A DNA stretch of 9,769 nucleotides, from the NCBI GenBank assembly GCA_024691065.1, contig JAILOA010000322.1, positions 1 to 9,769 of the forward strand, in the 5' to 3' direction. Position numbers and translations under genes: made by a program. Positions 1-6,881 of the stretch are shown piece by piece (positions within the stretch are counted from its first letter, which is position 1; each line of letters opens with the position of its first letter). The notes under the pieces are model-generated. The model saw only the letters and a list, made by a program, of their open reading frames with translations, was not told where the DNA came from and made no database searches. The stretch is from Lachnospiraceae bacterium. GTDB taxonomy: Bacteria > Bacillota > Clostridia > Lachnospirales > Lachnospiraceae.

Positions 1-58
1 CTTTGGTCATAGATTTATTATTTAAGAATTAAATATAAATTGTAAAGAGGATAAATAA

Positions 59-1534
59 ATGAGTGTATATTTTGGAATAAAGAAAAAATCATATGAAACT
101 CATGAAGACAGAATAGGAAATGGTGGAGAAGGGAGTATTTATACACTTGTAAATAATAAAGAACAGGTAGCTAAACTATATAAAGAGCAATATAGGACAA
201 AAAACAGAGAAGAAAAATTGCTTACAATGATTCAATATAATTTGAGTGATGAGCAATTAAAACAGGTTGTTTGGCCACAAGATATTCTTTATGACAACAA
301 TCAGTTTGTAGGTTATATTATGCCAATCTTAAAGAATACATCTTCTCTGATAGAAGTGTATAGTTCCTCTTTATTTGATTTAAGGCACAGGATATTGGTA
401 GCATATAATCTATGTATTGCTATAAATACAGTACATAATATGGGACAGGTGTGCGGAGATTTAAATCCATTAAATATTTGTGTAAATCTTGATGAGAATG
501 ATAAAGATAATTTGTTTAAGGTAACTCTTATAGATACTGATTCATTCCATATCACGGCAAGTAACAGGACATATCGTTGTGAAGTAGGATTAGGGGACTA
601 TCTGGCACCTGAATTACAGAGAAAACTAAAAAATGGAGATAATTTAAAAACTATAGAATTGCCGACATATACAAAGGAAACAGATTTGTTTGCGGTTGCT
701 GTACATATTTTTTATTTATTGATGAATGGTTGTCATCCTTATGCATGTGCAAAGGAAAATAATAGAATGGTGAGCAATATTGATCAATTTGTAGGAACAA
801 ATGTCAATCAATCTGTAGTAGCGCCTCAACCTATTGATAATATAGGCGATGGATTTTTTCCTTTTGTTGAAAAAAGAGAAGGCATAACTATACCTATTTA
901 TGCACCGGAATTTGAATCACTGCCTTTGAATATAAGAAAATTATTCATCAGAACATTTATTGAAGGATATAGTGAACCTAAAAAGAGAGTTTCTATAGAT
1001 GAGTGGATAACTGCTCTTTATGGGATAGTAAATAGTATATCCAGGTGTAATTATAATAGTCGTCATTATTATTTTTCACATAATAATCAATGTCCTTTAT
1101 GTGAAATTGATAAAAATATTAATTCATTTTTTGAAAAAAACGATTTTGGGTCAAGTGTTCCTAATAATAATGATGCAGTATCAGATAACACTGTAGCACC
1201 GGATAATAATTCTAATTCGACAAGTGAATCTAATGATGATCAAAATTCACAAGAAGGATTATCATTAGGTTGTGAAATAATTATTCTTGCAATTATATTA
1301 ATTATTATGACAATATTAATATATAGTTGTACACAGGTTGTAAATGCAGAAAATGTATATGATTATTCCAATGCTGAAGTTATAAAGCAAGATGTGAACT
1401 ACGATGAAAATGTATATGATATTAATATTGATTTCGAGGAAAATGAATATATAGAAGATGATGTTAACATTGATTTCGAGGAAAGTGAATATAAAGAAGA
1501 TGATGTCATTTATGTAGTTAATTTAAGATTATAA
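59..1534 (+). CDS. Membrane-anchored eukaryotic-like Ser/Thr protein kinase, copy 1 (YegI/TerY-P-like)
   Basis: Predicted ATP-dependent protein kinase, 491 residues. Visible kinase motifs are the glycine loop IGNGGEGS (19-26), VAK lysine K39, catalytic loop GDLNPLN (D134, N139; the usual HRD His/Arg is replaced by C132-G133), a DFG-equivalent IDTD (D159), APE (183-185) and the helix-F aspartate D209 in ETDLFAVAVHIF. After the domain comes a Cys/His cluster (C330, H336, H341, C345, C348; CPLC), probably metal-binding. A low-complexity Asn/Ser/Asp linker (about 362-400) precedes one membrane helix (about 405-424). An acidic tail of about 66 residues follows, predicted outside the membrane. The start has a good Shine-Dalgarno AGAGG at 46-50. 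The PP2C gene begins 23 bases downstream, so the two are probably co-transcribed. YegI and TerY-linked kinases are the nearest families I recognise, but the vWA partner is absent here. The kinase call is strong; the substrate is unknown. Confidence 0.93.
   Translation: MSVYFGIKKKSYETHEDRIGNGGEGSIYTLVNNKEQVAKLYKEQYRTKNREEKLLTMIQYNLSDEQLKQVVWPQDILYDNNQFVGYIMPILKNTSSLIEVYSSSLFDLRHRILVAYNLCIAINTVHNMGQVCGDLNPLNICVNLDENDKDNLFKVTLIDTDSFHITASNRTYRCEVGLGDYLAPELQRKLKNGDNLKTIELPTYTKETDLFAVAVHIFYLLMNGCHPYACAKENNRMVSNIDQFVGTNVNQSVVAPQPIDNIGDGFFPFVEKREGITIPIYAPEFESLPLNIRKLFIRTFIEGYSEPKKRVSIDEWITALYGIVNSISRCNYNSRHYYFSHNNQCPLCEIDKNINSFFEKNDFGSSVPNNNDAVSDNTVAPDNNSNSTSESNDDQNSQEGLSLGCEIIILAIILIIMTILIYSCTQVVNAENVYDYSNAEVIKQDVNYDENVYDINIDFEENEYIEDDVNIDFEESEYKEDDVIYVVNLRL
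1424..1507 (+). repeat. Two 42-base in-frame tandem repeats in the kinase 1 tail
   Basis: Residues 456-469 (NIDFEENEYIEDDV) are followed directly by 470-483 (NIDFEESEYKEDDV). At DNA level the two 42-base units differ at only a few positions, so the duplication is recent. It lies after the membrane helix and adds 14 strongly acidic residues. Kinase 2 has no equivalent. Confidence 0.93.
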
Positions 1535-1557
1535 TTTATTCAGATGGGAGTATAATA

Positions 1558-3207
1558 ATGATTACATATGGGTTTTCGATTCAAGGAAAAGGGCATATAG
1601 AAAAAGGTGTTGTATGTCAGGATTCGAATATACATGGAAAATTAAAATCGGGATTGTATATAGGGATAGTGGCAGATGGGGTCGGAAGTGCAATTCATTC
1701 TGATATAGGTTCTTCTTTAGCTGTAAAATCGTTGTATGAGTTTTGTGATAGTAATTTGAACAAAAATGATAATATAGACAAAATTGAAGAAATATTGGAA
1801 AGTGGATATATTTATGCTCAGAAAGAAGTTGAAAAATATGCCCGGAATAATGATGTTACAATTGATACGCTGGATACTACTTTGACTTCGGTAATTTATG
1901 ATGGGGTTAATGTGGTTTACGGTCATGCCGGAGATGGTGGAATAATTGTACGTAAAAAAGATGGTATTTTGAGAACGATTACAAACAGACAAAAAGGAGC
2001 AGATGGTTTTTCAGTCAGACCTTTAAGATCAGGTTCGTTATCCTGGAAATTCGGTTCGGAAAATGATGTCGCTTCGGTGTTATTGGTCACGGATGGTATA
2101 TTAGATGGTGTTTTTCAGTCGCCTATTGTTAATTTGCCTTCGGATAGGATGGCATTTGTGAGAGGAAATTTTAAACGTGAAAATGTTTATGTTACCATAA
2201 CCGAATTTTTTATGAATCCTTATTCACTGTATAAGAATAAAAATATTAAAAATCCCAATGAGATAATGAAACATTTTTTGAAGGGTGAATTAAATGAAGA
2301 AGATGAAATGACCTTTAATGAATGTATGAAAAATGTTTATAAAAATGTTTTTGATATGGATGTAGTTAATGAAATTATGGAGTCCATAGAAAGATACAAC
2401 TTTTCTATACATTCAATAATAAATATTACCGATGATAAAAGTGCAGTTTGTTTAATAAATGATAAGATAAAGGTAAAAACCAAGGAAAAAGATTATTATA
2501 TCGAACCTAATTGGGAAGAAAAAATAGAATTATATAATAAATTATTATATGGGAATAATGTAAGTGTAGCCACAGGTTTATCGGTGGAAAATGATAATGA
2601 TTTTGAAAATGTATCACCTATGGATGATGGTGAGAATGATAATACATTTCTTTTAGATAAAATGAAACCTGCCGATGAATTGAATAAGAATGACACTAAT
2701 ACCAATGGTATTGATAAAAAAACAGATTATATAAGCACTAATGACAACAGTACTAATGGCGGATATGATAAAATTACTGATTTTGTTAGTGCTAATGGTG
2801 ACAAGAGTAAAAATGATAATGTTAAAAAGATTAGTGATAATAAAATCAAAAAGAAAGTTTTGTTTATTACAAGTATAATTATAGCGCTTTTAATCATATT
2901 TTTTGCTTTTATTGGAAGAATGAATTTTCATAAAATGCTAGAGAAAATAAAAGATTCAAAGAATGTAACGAGTGAGATAAAACCAACAAATGATAATGAT
3001 ATTCAGGAGGATGAGAGTAATAATCAAAAAACAGAAAAGGAATCCAGGAATGCAACCGGAGATTCTTTATCATCAAACAGTAAGGAAACCCCGGTGAATA
3101 ATAGAAAAAATAATAAACAAAAGAATAAGAAATCCAGGAATGCAACCGGAAAGTCTATATCACACAAAATAAAAGATACTTCGGTGATTGAAAGTTTAAA
3201 ACAGTAA
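1558..3207 (+). CDS. Membrane-anchored PP2C-type protein phosphatase, copy 1
   Basis: Predicted metal-dependent Ser/Thr phosphatase (PP2C_2-like), 549 residues, expected to remove phosphates placed by the adjacent kinase. Metal-site motifs in order are CQD (D22), ADGVGS (D40, G41), HAGDGG (D126), LLVTDGILDG (D179) and TDDKSAV (D292/D293). After the phosphatase domain comes a segment shared with copy 2 (YYIEPNW 313-319, YNKLLYG 326-332). A polar Asn/Asp/Lys linker (about 334-430) and one membrane helix (about 434-453) follow. The last 96 residues, predicted outside, are Lys/Asn/Ser-rich with a 30-residue imperfect repeat. ATG is preceded by GGGAG at 1546-1550 with a 7-base spacer. The gene lies 23 bases after the kinase 1 stop and ends before the terminator at 3269. 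All expected PP2C aspartates appear present. At 549 residues it is much longer than a minimal PP2C domain because of the linker and tail. Confidence 0.93.
   Translation: MITYGFSIQGKGHIEKGVVCQDSNIHGKLKSGLYIGIVADGVGSAIHSDIGSSLAVKSLYEFCDSNLNKNDNIDKIEEILESGYIYAQKEVEKYARNNDVTIDTLDTTLTSVIYDGVNVVYGHAGDGGIIVRKKDGILRTITNRQKGADGFSVRPLRSGSLSWKFGSENDVASVLLVTDGILDGVFQSPIVNLPSDRMAFVRGNFKRENVYVTITEFFMNPYSLYKNKNIKNPNEIMKHFLKGELNEEDEMTFNECMKNVYKNVFDMDVVNEIMESIERYNFSIHSIINITDDKSAVCLINDKIKVKTKEKDYYIEPNWEEKIELYNKLLYGNNVSVATGLSVENDNDFENVSPMDDGENDNTFLLDKMKPADELNKNDTNTNGIDKKTDYISTNDNSTNGGYDKITDFVSANGDKSKNDNVKKISDNKIKKKVLFITSIIIALLIIFFAFIGRMNFHKMLEKIKDSKNVTSEIKPTNDNDIQEDESNNQKTEKESRNATGDSLSSNSKETPVNNRKNNKQKNKKSRNATGKSISHKIKDTSVIESLKQ
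2707..2814 (+). repeat. Two degenerate 54-base in-frame repeats in the PP2C 1 linker
   Basis: Residues 384-401 and 402-419 are two versions of an 18-residue unit with the pattern G-x-D-K-x-T-D-aromatic-x-S-x-N. The DNA copies are clearly diverged. They lie in the cytoplasmic linker before the membrane helix and look like linker expansion, not a folded domain. Confidence 0.7.
3037..3207 (+). repeat. 90-base imperfect tandem repeat in the PP2C 1 C-terminal tail
   Basis: The 20 bases at 3041-3060 recur exactly at 3131-3150, encoding the core SRNATG twice 30 residues apart (496-501 and 526-531). Similarity continues downstream in both copies (S-x-S, K-x-T-x-V pattern), giving a 90-base unit repeated almost twice. 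It is outside the phosphatase domain and absent from PP2C 2. Confidence 0.88.
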
Positions 3208-3223
3208 AAATTAAATCATGCAT

Positions 3224-3238
3224 CTTGACTAGGTCAAG
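3224..3238. promoter_or_regulatory. Palindrome over the -35 box, candidate operator
   Basis: CTTGAC and GTCAAG form a perfect 6-base inverted repeat with a 3-base TAG centre. It covers the -35 box of the promoter at 3225-3252, where a bound repressor would block polymerase. The palindrome is read directly; regulator binding is inference. Confidence 0.5.
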
Positions 3239-3252
3239 CAAGTAAATATAAT
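3225..3252 (+). promoter_or_regulatory. Near-consensus housekeeping (sigma-A type) promoter
   Basis: TTGACT at 3225-3230 and a perfect TATAAT at 3247-3252 are separated by 16 bases. It is the best promoter match I found in the window. It begins 18 bases after the PP2C 1 stop, with a predicted transcription start near 3259. Transcription would meet the hairpin at 3269 within about 10 bases, so it makes either a very short RNA or an attenuated transcript for kinase 2 and PP2C 2. Confidence 0.7.
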
Positions 3253-3268
3253 ATAGTTTCTCATAACT

Positions 3269-3311
3269 TCCCACCCGGGCCTGTATTTATAGGCTTCGTG
3301 TGGGATTTTTT
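3269..3311 (+). terminator. Intrinsic terminator after PP2C 1
   Basis: The outer stem TCCCAC/GTGGGA (3269-3274 with 3300-3305) encloses an inner stem GCCTGT/ATAGGC (3279-3284 with 3289-3294, one G-U pair) with a 4-base loop. Six T residues follow at 3306-3311, then further T-rich sequence. It should end the kinase 1/PP2C 1 transcript, and it also sits just downstream of the promoter at 3225-3252. Confidence 0.82.
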
Positions 3312-3632
3312 GTTATTTTTTACATTTAATTATAATAATGCTTTAAAAATTTTAAAAAAAAGTGTAAAATGTATCTAATCATTATTTATTTCGATATTGT
3401 AAAATAGGACGTAAATTTTTATTTCTTGATTTTTTATGATATTGTATAAATATGTAATGCTAATTAGGTATTATGAACGCAGTATAAAAGTAGGCCTATT
3501 TCAGAGGTGGTTGAATAAACTTCCGAAGCAGGATATGGATTGAAACTGTGTTCATTGTCAGGAAGTGAAAGCGGATTAAAGAATTTCCGTGTTAAAAAGA
3601 TTAATGGGATTTATAATGAAGAGGATTTACTT
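3312..3632. other. Intergenic region before kinase 2, no convincing gene
   Basis: Very AT-rich to about 3480, then more balanced. A weak promoter candidate has TATAAA at 3445-3450; the best -35 matches are TTGATT at 3426-3431 (13-base spacer, too short) or TTTCTT at 3422-3427 (17 bases, poor match). The kinase 2 reading frame is open from a TTG at 3540, giving 31 possible extra residues. There is no good ribosome site at that TTG and kinase 1 has no counterpart, so I treat it as untranslated or as a remnant. A second short frame from TTG 3511 (10 codons) is not supported either. Confidence 0.55.
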
Positions 3633-4901
3633 ATGAGTGTATATTTTGGTTTAAAGAAAAAGTCTTACGAGACTAATATTGACAGAATAGGCTGTGGCGG
3701 TGAAGGGAGTATATTCACGCTTGTTAATAACGATAAGCAGGTTGCAAAGCTTTATAAGGAGCAGTACAGAACCAAGCAGAGGGAAGAAAAGCTCCGTATG
3801 ATGGTTCAGTACGATTTGACCGAGGAACAGCTTCAACAGGTTGTTTGGCCTCAGGATGTTCTTTACGATAACAACCAGTTTGTTGGATATATAATGCCGA
3901 TTCTGGTTAATACATCCTCACTTACAGAGGTGTACAGCTCCAACTCTTTTGATTTAAGGCACAGGGTACTTATAGCGTACCATTTATGCGTTGCGGTTAA
4001 AACAGTACATGAGATGGGGCAGGTGTGCGGAGACCTGAATCCGCTGAATATCTGCGTGAACCTTGATGATAATGAAAAAGAAAATATGTTTAAGGTAACT
4101 CTTATAGATACAGATTCATATCATATTACATCAGGCGATAAAACATATAGATGTGAGGTTGGACTGGGAGATTTTATAGCCCCTGAATTACAAAAGAAGC
4201 TTAGAAACGGTGGAAATTTAATACGTATAGATTTACCGACTTATACAAGAGAAACCGATTTATTCGCGGTAGCAGTTCATATTTTCTATTTGTTGATGAA
4301 TGGTTGTCATCCTTTTGCATCCGCAAAGGAAACCAACAGAATGCAGAGTAGTATAGCACAGTTTGTTGGAACAAATGCCAATGGATCCGTAGCGGCTCCT
4401 CAGTTGATTGATAATATCGGATATGGATATTTTCCGTTTTATGAAAAGAGGGAGGGTGTTTCAACACCTATATACGCACCGGATTTCGATACATTGCCTG
4501 AACATATAAGGGATTTGTTTGTGAAAACATTTATAGACGGATATTTTGAACCGACAGAGAGAGCTTCCCTGGATGATTGGATATCGGCACTTTCGGATAC
4601 CATTAGTTCGATAGTGAGATGTGAGGTTAATGAGAGACATTATTATTTTTCTCATAACCAGGTATGTCCTATGTGTGTAATTGATAATAATATCAGAGAA
4701 TATTATAAACAGGATCTTGTTGAGGCTGAGGCTCAAAAGGAAAGTAGTAATGTCGAAGAGGAAGAAGAGAGCGGATTTGAATATTTGAAGGAAAAATTGC
4801 TTGATATAATCGATTCGATAACGGATATGGTTAATCCTTCGGTATTGGTAATTTTAATCGTTGCAATTATATTGGTGATAATAATTATGATAGTAAAGTA
4901 A
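3633..4901 (+). CDS. Tail-anchored eukaryotic-like Ser/Thr protein kinase, copy 2 (YegI/TerY-P-like)
   Basis: Paralogue of the kinase at 59-1534, 422 residues from the ATG at 3633. It aligns without gaps through about residue 355, roughly 70-75% identical by eye. Catalytic features are kept at the same positions: glycine loop IGCGGEGS, K39, GDLNPLN with D134 and N139, IDTD D159, APE and D209. The Cys/His cluster is also conserved (C330, H336, H341, C345, C348; CPMC). A short Glu-rich linker leads to a membrane helix that occupies the last 22 residues, so there is no outer tail. The 3633 start matches the start of copy 1 and has AAGAGG at 3619-3624. The frame stays open upstream to a TTG at 3540, which I reject as the start. 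It is visibly richer in G+C than copy 1. Its phosphatase partner starts 300 bases downstream, beyond a tandem-repeat array. Confidence 0.93.
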   Translation: MSVYFGLKKKSYETNIDRIGCGGEGSIFTLVNNDKQVAKLYKEQYRTKQREEKLRMMVQYDLTEEQLQQVVWPQDVLYDNNQFVGYIMPILVNTSSLTEVYSSNSFDLRHRVLIAYHLCVAVKTVHEMGQVCGDLNPLNICVNLDDNEKENMFKVTLIDTDSYHITSGDKTYRCEVGLGDFIAPELQKKLRNGGNLIRIDLPTYTRETDLFAVAVHIFYLLMNGCHPFASAKETNRMQSSIAQFVGTNANGSVAAPQLIDNIGYGYFPFYEKREGVSTPIYAPDFDTLPEHIRDLFVKTFIDGYFEPTERASLDDWISALSDTISSIVRCEVNERHYYFSHNQVCPMCVIDNNIREYYKQDLVEAEAQKESSNVEEEEESGFEYLKEKLLDIIDSITDMVNPSVLVILIVAIILVIIIMIVK

Positions 4902-5094
4902 AAAATGCATTGTGTATGGTTCTTAGGGGTTTTATGTAATAATACATTGTGTATAATCATTGGAACGCTTATGTAATAATGCATTGTGTATAATTTTTGG
5001 GACGCTTATATAACAATGAATTATGTAAATCTTTGGGGTTTTGATGTTAATAATGCATTGTGTAAATCTTTGGGATTTTGATGTAATAATGCAT
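4901..5094. repeat. 37-base tandem repeat array, five units plus a partial sixth
   Basis: Units begin at 4901, 4938, 4975, 5012 and 5049 (37, 37, 37, 37 and 36 bases), with about 10 bases of a sixth at 5085. The shared core is AATAATGCATTGTGTA, then a G-rich middle (TTGGGA or similar) and TTATGT or TTGATGT. Units 2 and 3 are one subtype, units 4 and 5 another. There are no spacers, so it is not a CRISPR array, and 37 is not a multiple of 3. Units 1-3 each contain TTGTGT, 17 bases, then TATGTA or TATATA, the spacing of a promoter. The array starts on the last base of the kinase 2 stop codon. The homologous gap in copy 1 is only 23 bases. Confidence 0.92.
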
Positions 5095-5201
5095 AAAAAT
5101 GGGATTAAGATTGGTGGTTATAATCAATTTATGAATTGAAACATAGGGGAAGAGGTAAAAGTAGAGTTTGATATTGTTTATATTTAGACAGGAGAATAAT
5201 A

Positions 5202-6446
5202 ATGATAAAGTATGGATTTTCAATTCGGGGAAAATGGCATATTCAAAGCGGCTTAGTATGTCAGGATTTTAGTAAATACGGAAAATTAAAATCCGGTTTG
5301 TATATCGGAATAGTGGCTGATGGTGTGGGAAGCGCGGCCCATTCGGATATTGGAGCCTCTATTGCGGTGCAATACTTATACGATTTTTGCGATGAGAATT
5401 TAAATAAGGGTGATAATGTAGACATAATAGAAGAGGTATTGAAAAATGGTTACAGCAGTGTTCAGGTAGAAATAGAAAAGTATGCCAAAGAGAATAATAT
5501 GACACTTGATGAGCTTGATACGACCTTATCTTCGGTAATTTATGACGGCCAGACGGTGATTTATGGTCATGCCGGAGACGGTGGTGTAATCGTTCGTTGC
5601 AATGATGGATTGTATAAGCTAGTTACAATCAGGCAAAAAGGTATAGACAGGAGTTCTGTCAGACCCTTACGTTCGGGGGAAGGCTCCTGGAAATTCGGTT
5701 ATGTGGAAAATGTAGCTTCGGTAGCATTGCTTACGGATGGTATACTTGATGGTGTTGTACAGCCACCTTTGGTAAATATACCGCCGGACAGAATGGCGCT
5801 CGCCATGGGAACCTATAAAAAAGATAATGTATATGTAACCATATCGGAATTTTTCATGAACCCGTATTCCGTTTATAAAAACAAGAAAATAAAAAATCCT
5901 GATGAGCTTATTGAGAGTTATCTGAAGAGAGAGCTTACAGATGAGGATAAACCTTTGTTTTTGGAATGTATAAAACATGCTTATAAAAACTTTTTTGATA
6001 CAAAAGAAATACAGGAAATAATCGATTCAACGGAAAAATATTATTTTCCGTTCTGGGCAATAAATAAGGTTGTCGATGATATTAGTGTAGTTTGTTTTAT
6101 GAATGAAAAGGTCAAGGTAAAACCAAAAGAAAAAGAATATTATATAGAACCGGATTGGAAAGAAAGAATATTTGCATACAATGAATTGCTTTATGGAGAC
6201 GGTGTCGGGAAAAGCACATCAAATTCCGGCGGAGGTAACAATGCATATGATTTTGATACATTAATAGAAAAATCAGAGGATAATATATATCAAATAATAA
6301 AAGAGAAAGAAACTAAAAATGCTAAAGAAGCTGCAGTTAAGGATAAAAAAGCAAAAAATAAAGTGATTGTTAAAAGAGCATTGGTTATTATTTGTGTTCT
6401 CTTGATTTTGATAGTTTTAATTCTTCTTGTGACCGGAAAGTTTTAG
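5202..6446 (+). CDS. Tail-anchored PP2C-type protein phosphatase, copy 2
   Basis: Paralogue of PP2C 1, 414 residues, predicted to oppose kinase 2. Metal-site residues are at the same numbers as in copy 1: D22 (CQD), D40 (ADGVGS), D126 (HAGDGG), D179 (LLTDGILDG) and the late VDDIS pair (D292/D293). The phosphatase domain and the YYIEPDW and YNELLYG segments align without gaps to about residue 332. A shorter linker with a Gly/Asn patch and a Lys-rich stretch leads to a membrane helix at about 392-411. The protein ends three residues later, so the basic repeat tail of copy 1 is absent. The start has GGAG at 5191-5194 and a 7-base spacer, in a context very like copy 1. A perfect TATAAT at 5119-5124 lacks a -35 box, so an own promoter is only possible. 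The 107 bases between repeat array and start hold no gene. Confidence 0.93.
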   Translation: MIKYGFSIRGKWHIQSGLVCQDFSKYGKLKSGLYIGIVADGVGSAAHSDIGASIAVQYLYDFCDENLNKGDNVDIIEEVLKNGYSSVQVEIEKYAKENNMTLDELDTTLSSVIYDGQTVIYGHAGDGGVIVRCNDGLYKLVTIRQKGIDRSSVRPLRSGEGSWKFGYVENVASVALLTDGILDGVVQPPLVNIPPDRMALAMGTYKKDNVYVTISEFFMNPYSVYKNKKIKNPDELIESYLKRELTDEDKPLFLECIKHAYKNFFDTKEIQEIIDSTEKYYFPFWAINKVVDDISVVCFMNEKVKVKPKEKEYYIEPDWKERIFAYNELLYGDGVGKSTSNSGGGNNAYDFDTLIEKSEDNIYQIIKEKETKNAKEAAVKDKKAKNKVIVKRALVIICVLLILIVLILLVTGKF

Positions 6447-6672
6447 TTTTTTTTCGGCCCTATAAGGTGGACAAATATTTAATTTTACATATTTGTTTCG
6501 AATCTGTATTCGTTTATATATTTATATCATTTGCACGGGTGATTTTAAGTTTTACCAAAAAACAGACAAATATAACCTTTAATTACACAAAGTCAGTATA
6601 TTATTTGAATATTATGATATTATTTCTTTGTATTAAAGGTGGGAAATTTCTAAAGGTTATTCCGTTGATATA

Positions 6673-6701
6673 GGGAGTGAGGTTTAATGGATAATTATTA
6701 G
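6673..6701 (+). other. Good ribosome site and ATG with a 4-codon frame (gene-start remnant or tiny leader)
   Basis: GGGAG at 6673-6677 stands 9 bases before ATG at 6687, but the frame is only ATG GAT AAT TAT then TAG (stop 6699-6701). A strong terminator begins 34 bases later. This could be the start of a deleted gene, or a tiny leader. I cannot tell which; calling it a chance match is also possible. Confidence 0.3.
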
Positions 6702-6734
6702 AAATTTAGGAAGTAGTATTGATGTTTGGACGGG

Positions 6735-6791
6735 AACTGAATTTTAGCCGGAAGGGAATATATCTCTTCCGGATAAAATGCAGTTTTTTTT
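6735..6791 (+). terminator. Strong intrinsic terminator 1 after the kinase/phosphatase module
   Basis: A long hairpin: CCGGAAGGGA (6748-6757) pairs with TCTCTTCCGG (6763-6772) around a 5-base loop. After one mismatch ATTTTA pairs with TAAAAT, and after another ACTG (6736-6739) pairs with CAGT (6781-6784). Eight T residues end it at 6784-6791. It is probably the main end of the kinase 2/PP2C 2 transcript, leaving about 290 bases of 3' untranslated RNA. Confidence 0.88.
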
Positions 6792-6824
6792 GTGAAGTAT
6801 AGTAAGGATATGGAAGATATAGAA

Positions 6825-6864
6825 ATTCATCCGGTTTTATATTTAACCAGGGTGGATTTTTTTT
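6825..6864 (+). terminator. Strong intrinsic terminator 2
   Basis: ATTCATCC plus GGTT (6825-6836) pairs with AACC (6845-6848), one bulged A, then GGGTGGAT (6850-6857). This gives a stem of about 12 pairs with two G-U pairs and an 8-base loop, then eight T residues at 6857-6864. It lies only 33 bases after terminator 1 with no gene between. It backs up the first terminator or is a remnant of a lost transcript. Confidence 0.85.
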
Positions 6865-6881
6865 ATTGGATTTATTTCAGT

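Larger units (their letters stand above)
59..6446 (+). repeat. Tandem duplication of the kinase/PP2C gene pair
   Basis: Copy 1 is 59-3207 and copy 2 is 3633-6446, in the same order and direction. Catalytic parts of both genes align without gaps, and the sequences around both ribosome sites are similar (AAGAGGA before each kinase, GGAG-AATAATAATG-like before each phosphatase). Copies differ in tails, linkers, spacing between genes and base composition. Confidence 0.9.

Noticed and set aside
3540..4901. Longer kinase 2 starting at TTG 3540
   Set aside because: The ATG at 3633 matches the paralogue's start exactly and has a well-placed AAGAGG; the TTG has none.
4901..5094. CRISPR array
   Set aside because: The 37-base units abut directly with no unique spacers, and no cas genes are present.
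6441..6460. Terminator directly after the PP2C 2 stop
   Set aside because: There is an eight-T run, but the only possible stem uses the T-run itself, so no hairpin stands before it.
6392..6673. A 93-codon + strand open frame overlapping the end of PP2C 2
   Set aside because: It overlaps the PP2C 2 membrane-helix coding sequence in another frame, has no ribosome site and its product looks like translated AT-rich DNA.
6614..6673. A 19-residue hydrophobic frame that could be a signalling peptide (AgrD-like)
   Set aside because: No Shine-Dalgarno before the ATG, no Cys/Asp processing pattern of autoinducing peptides, and no AgrB-like gene nearby.
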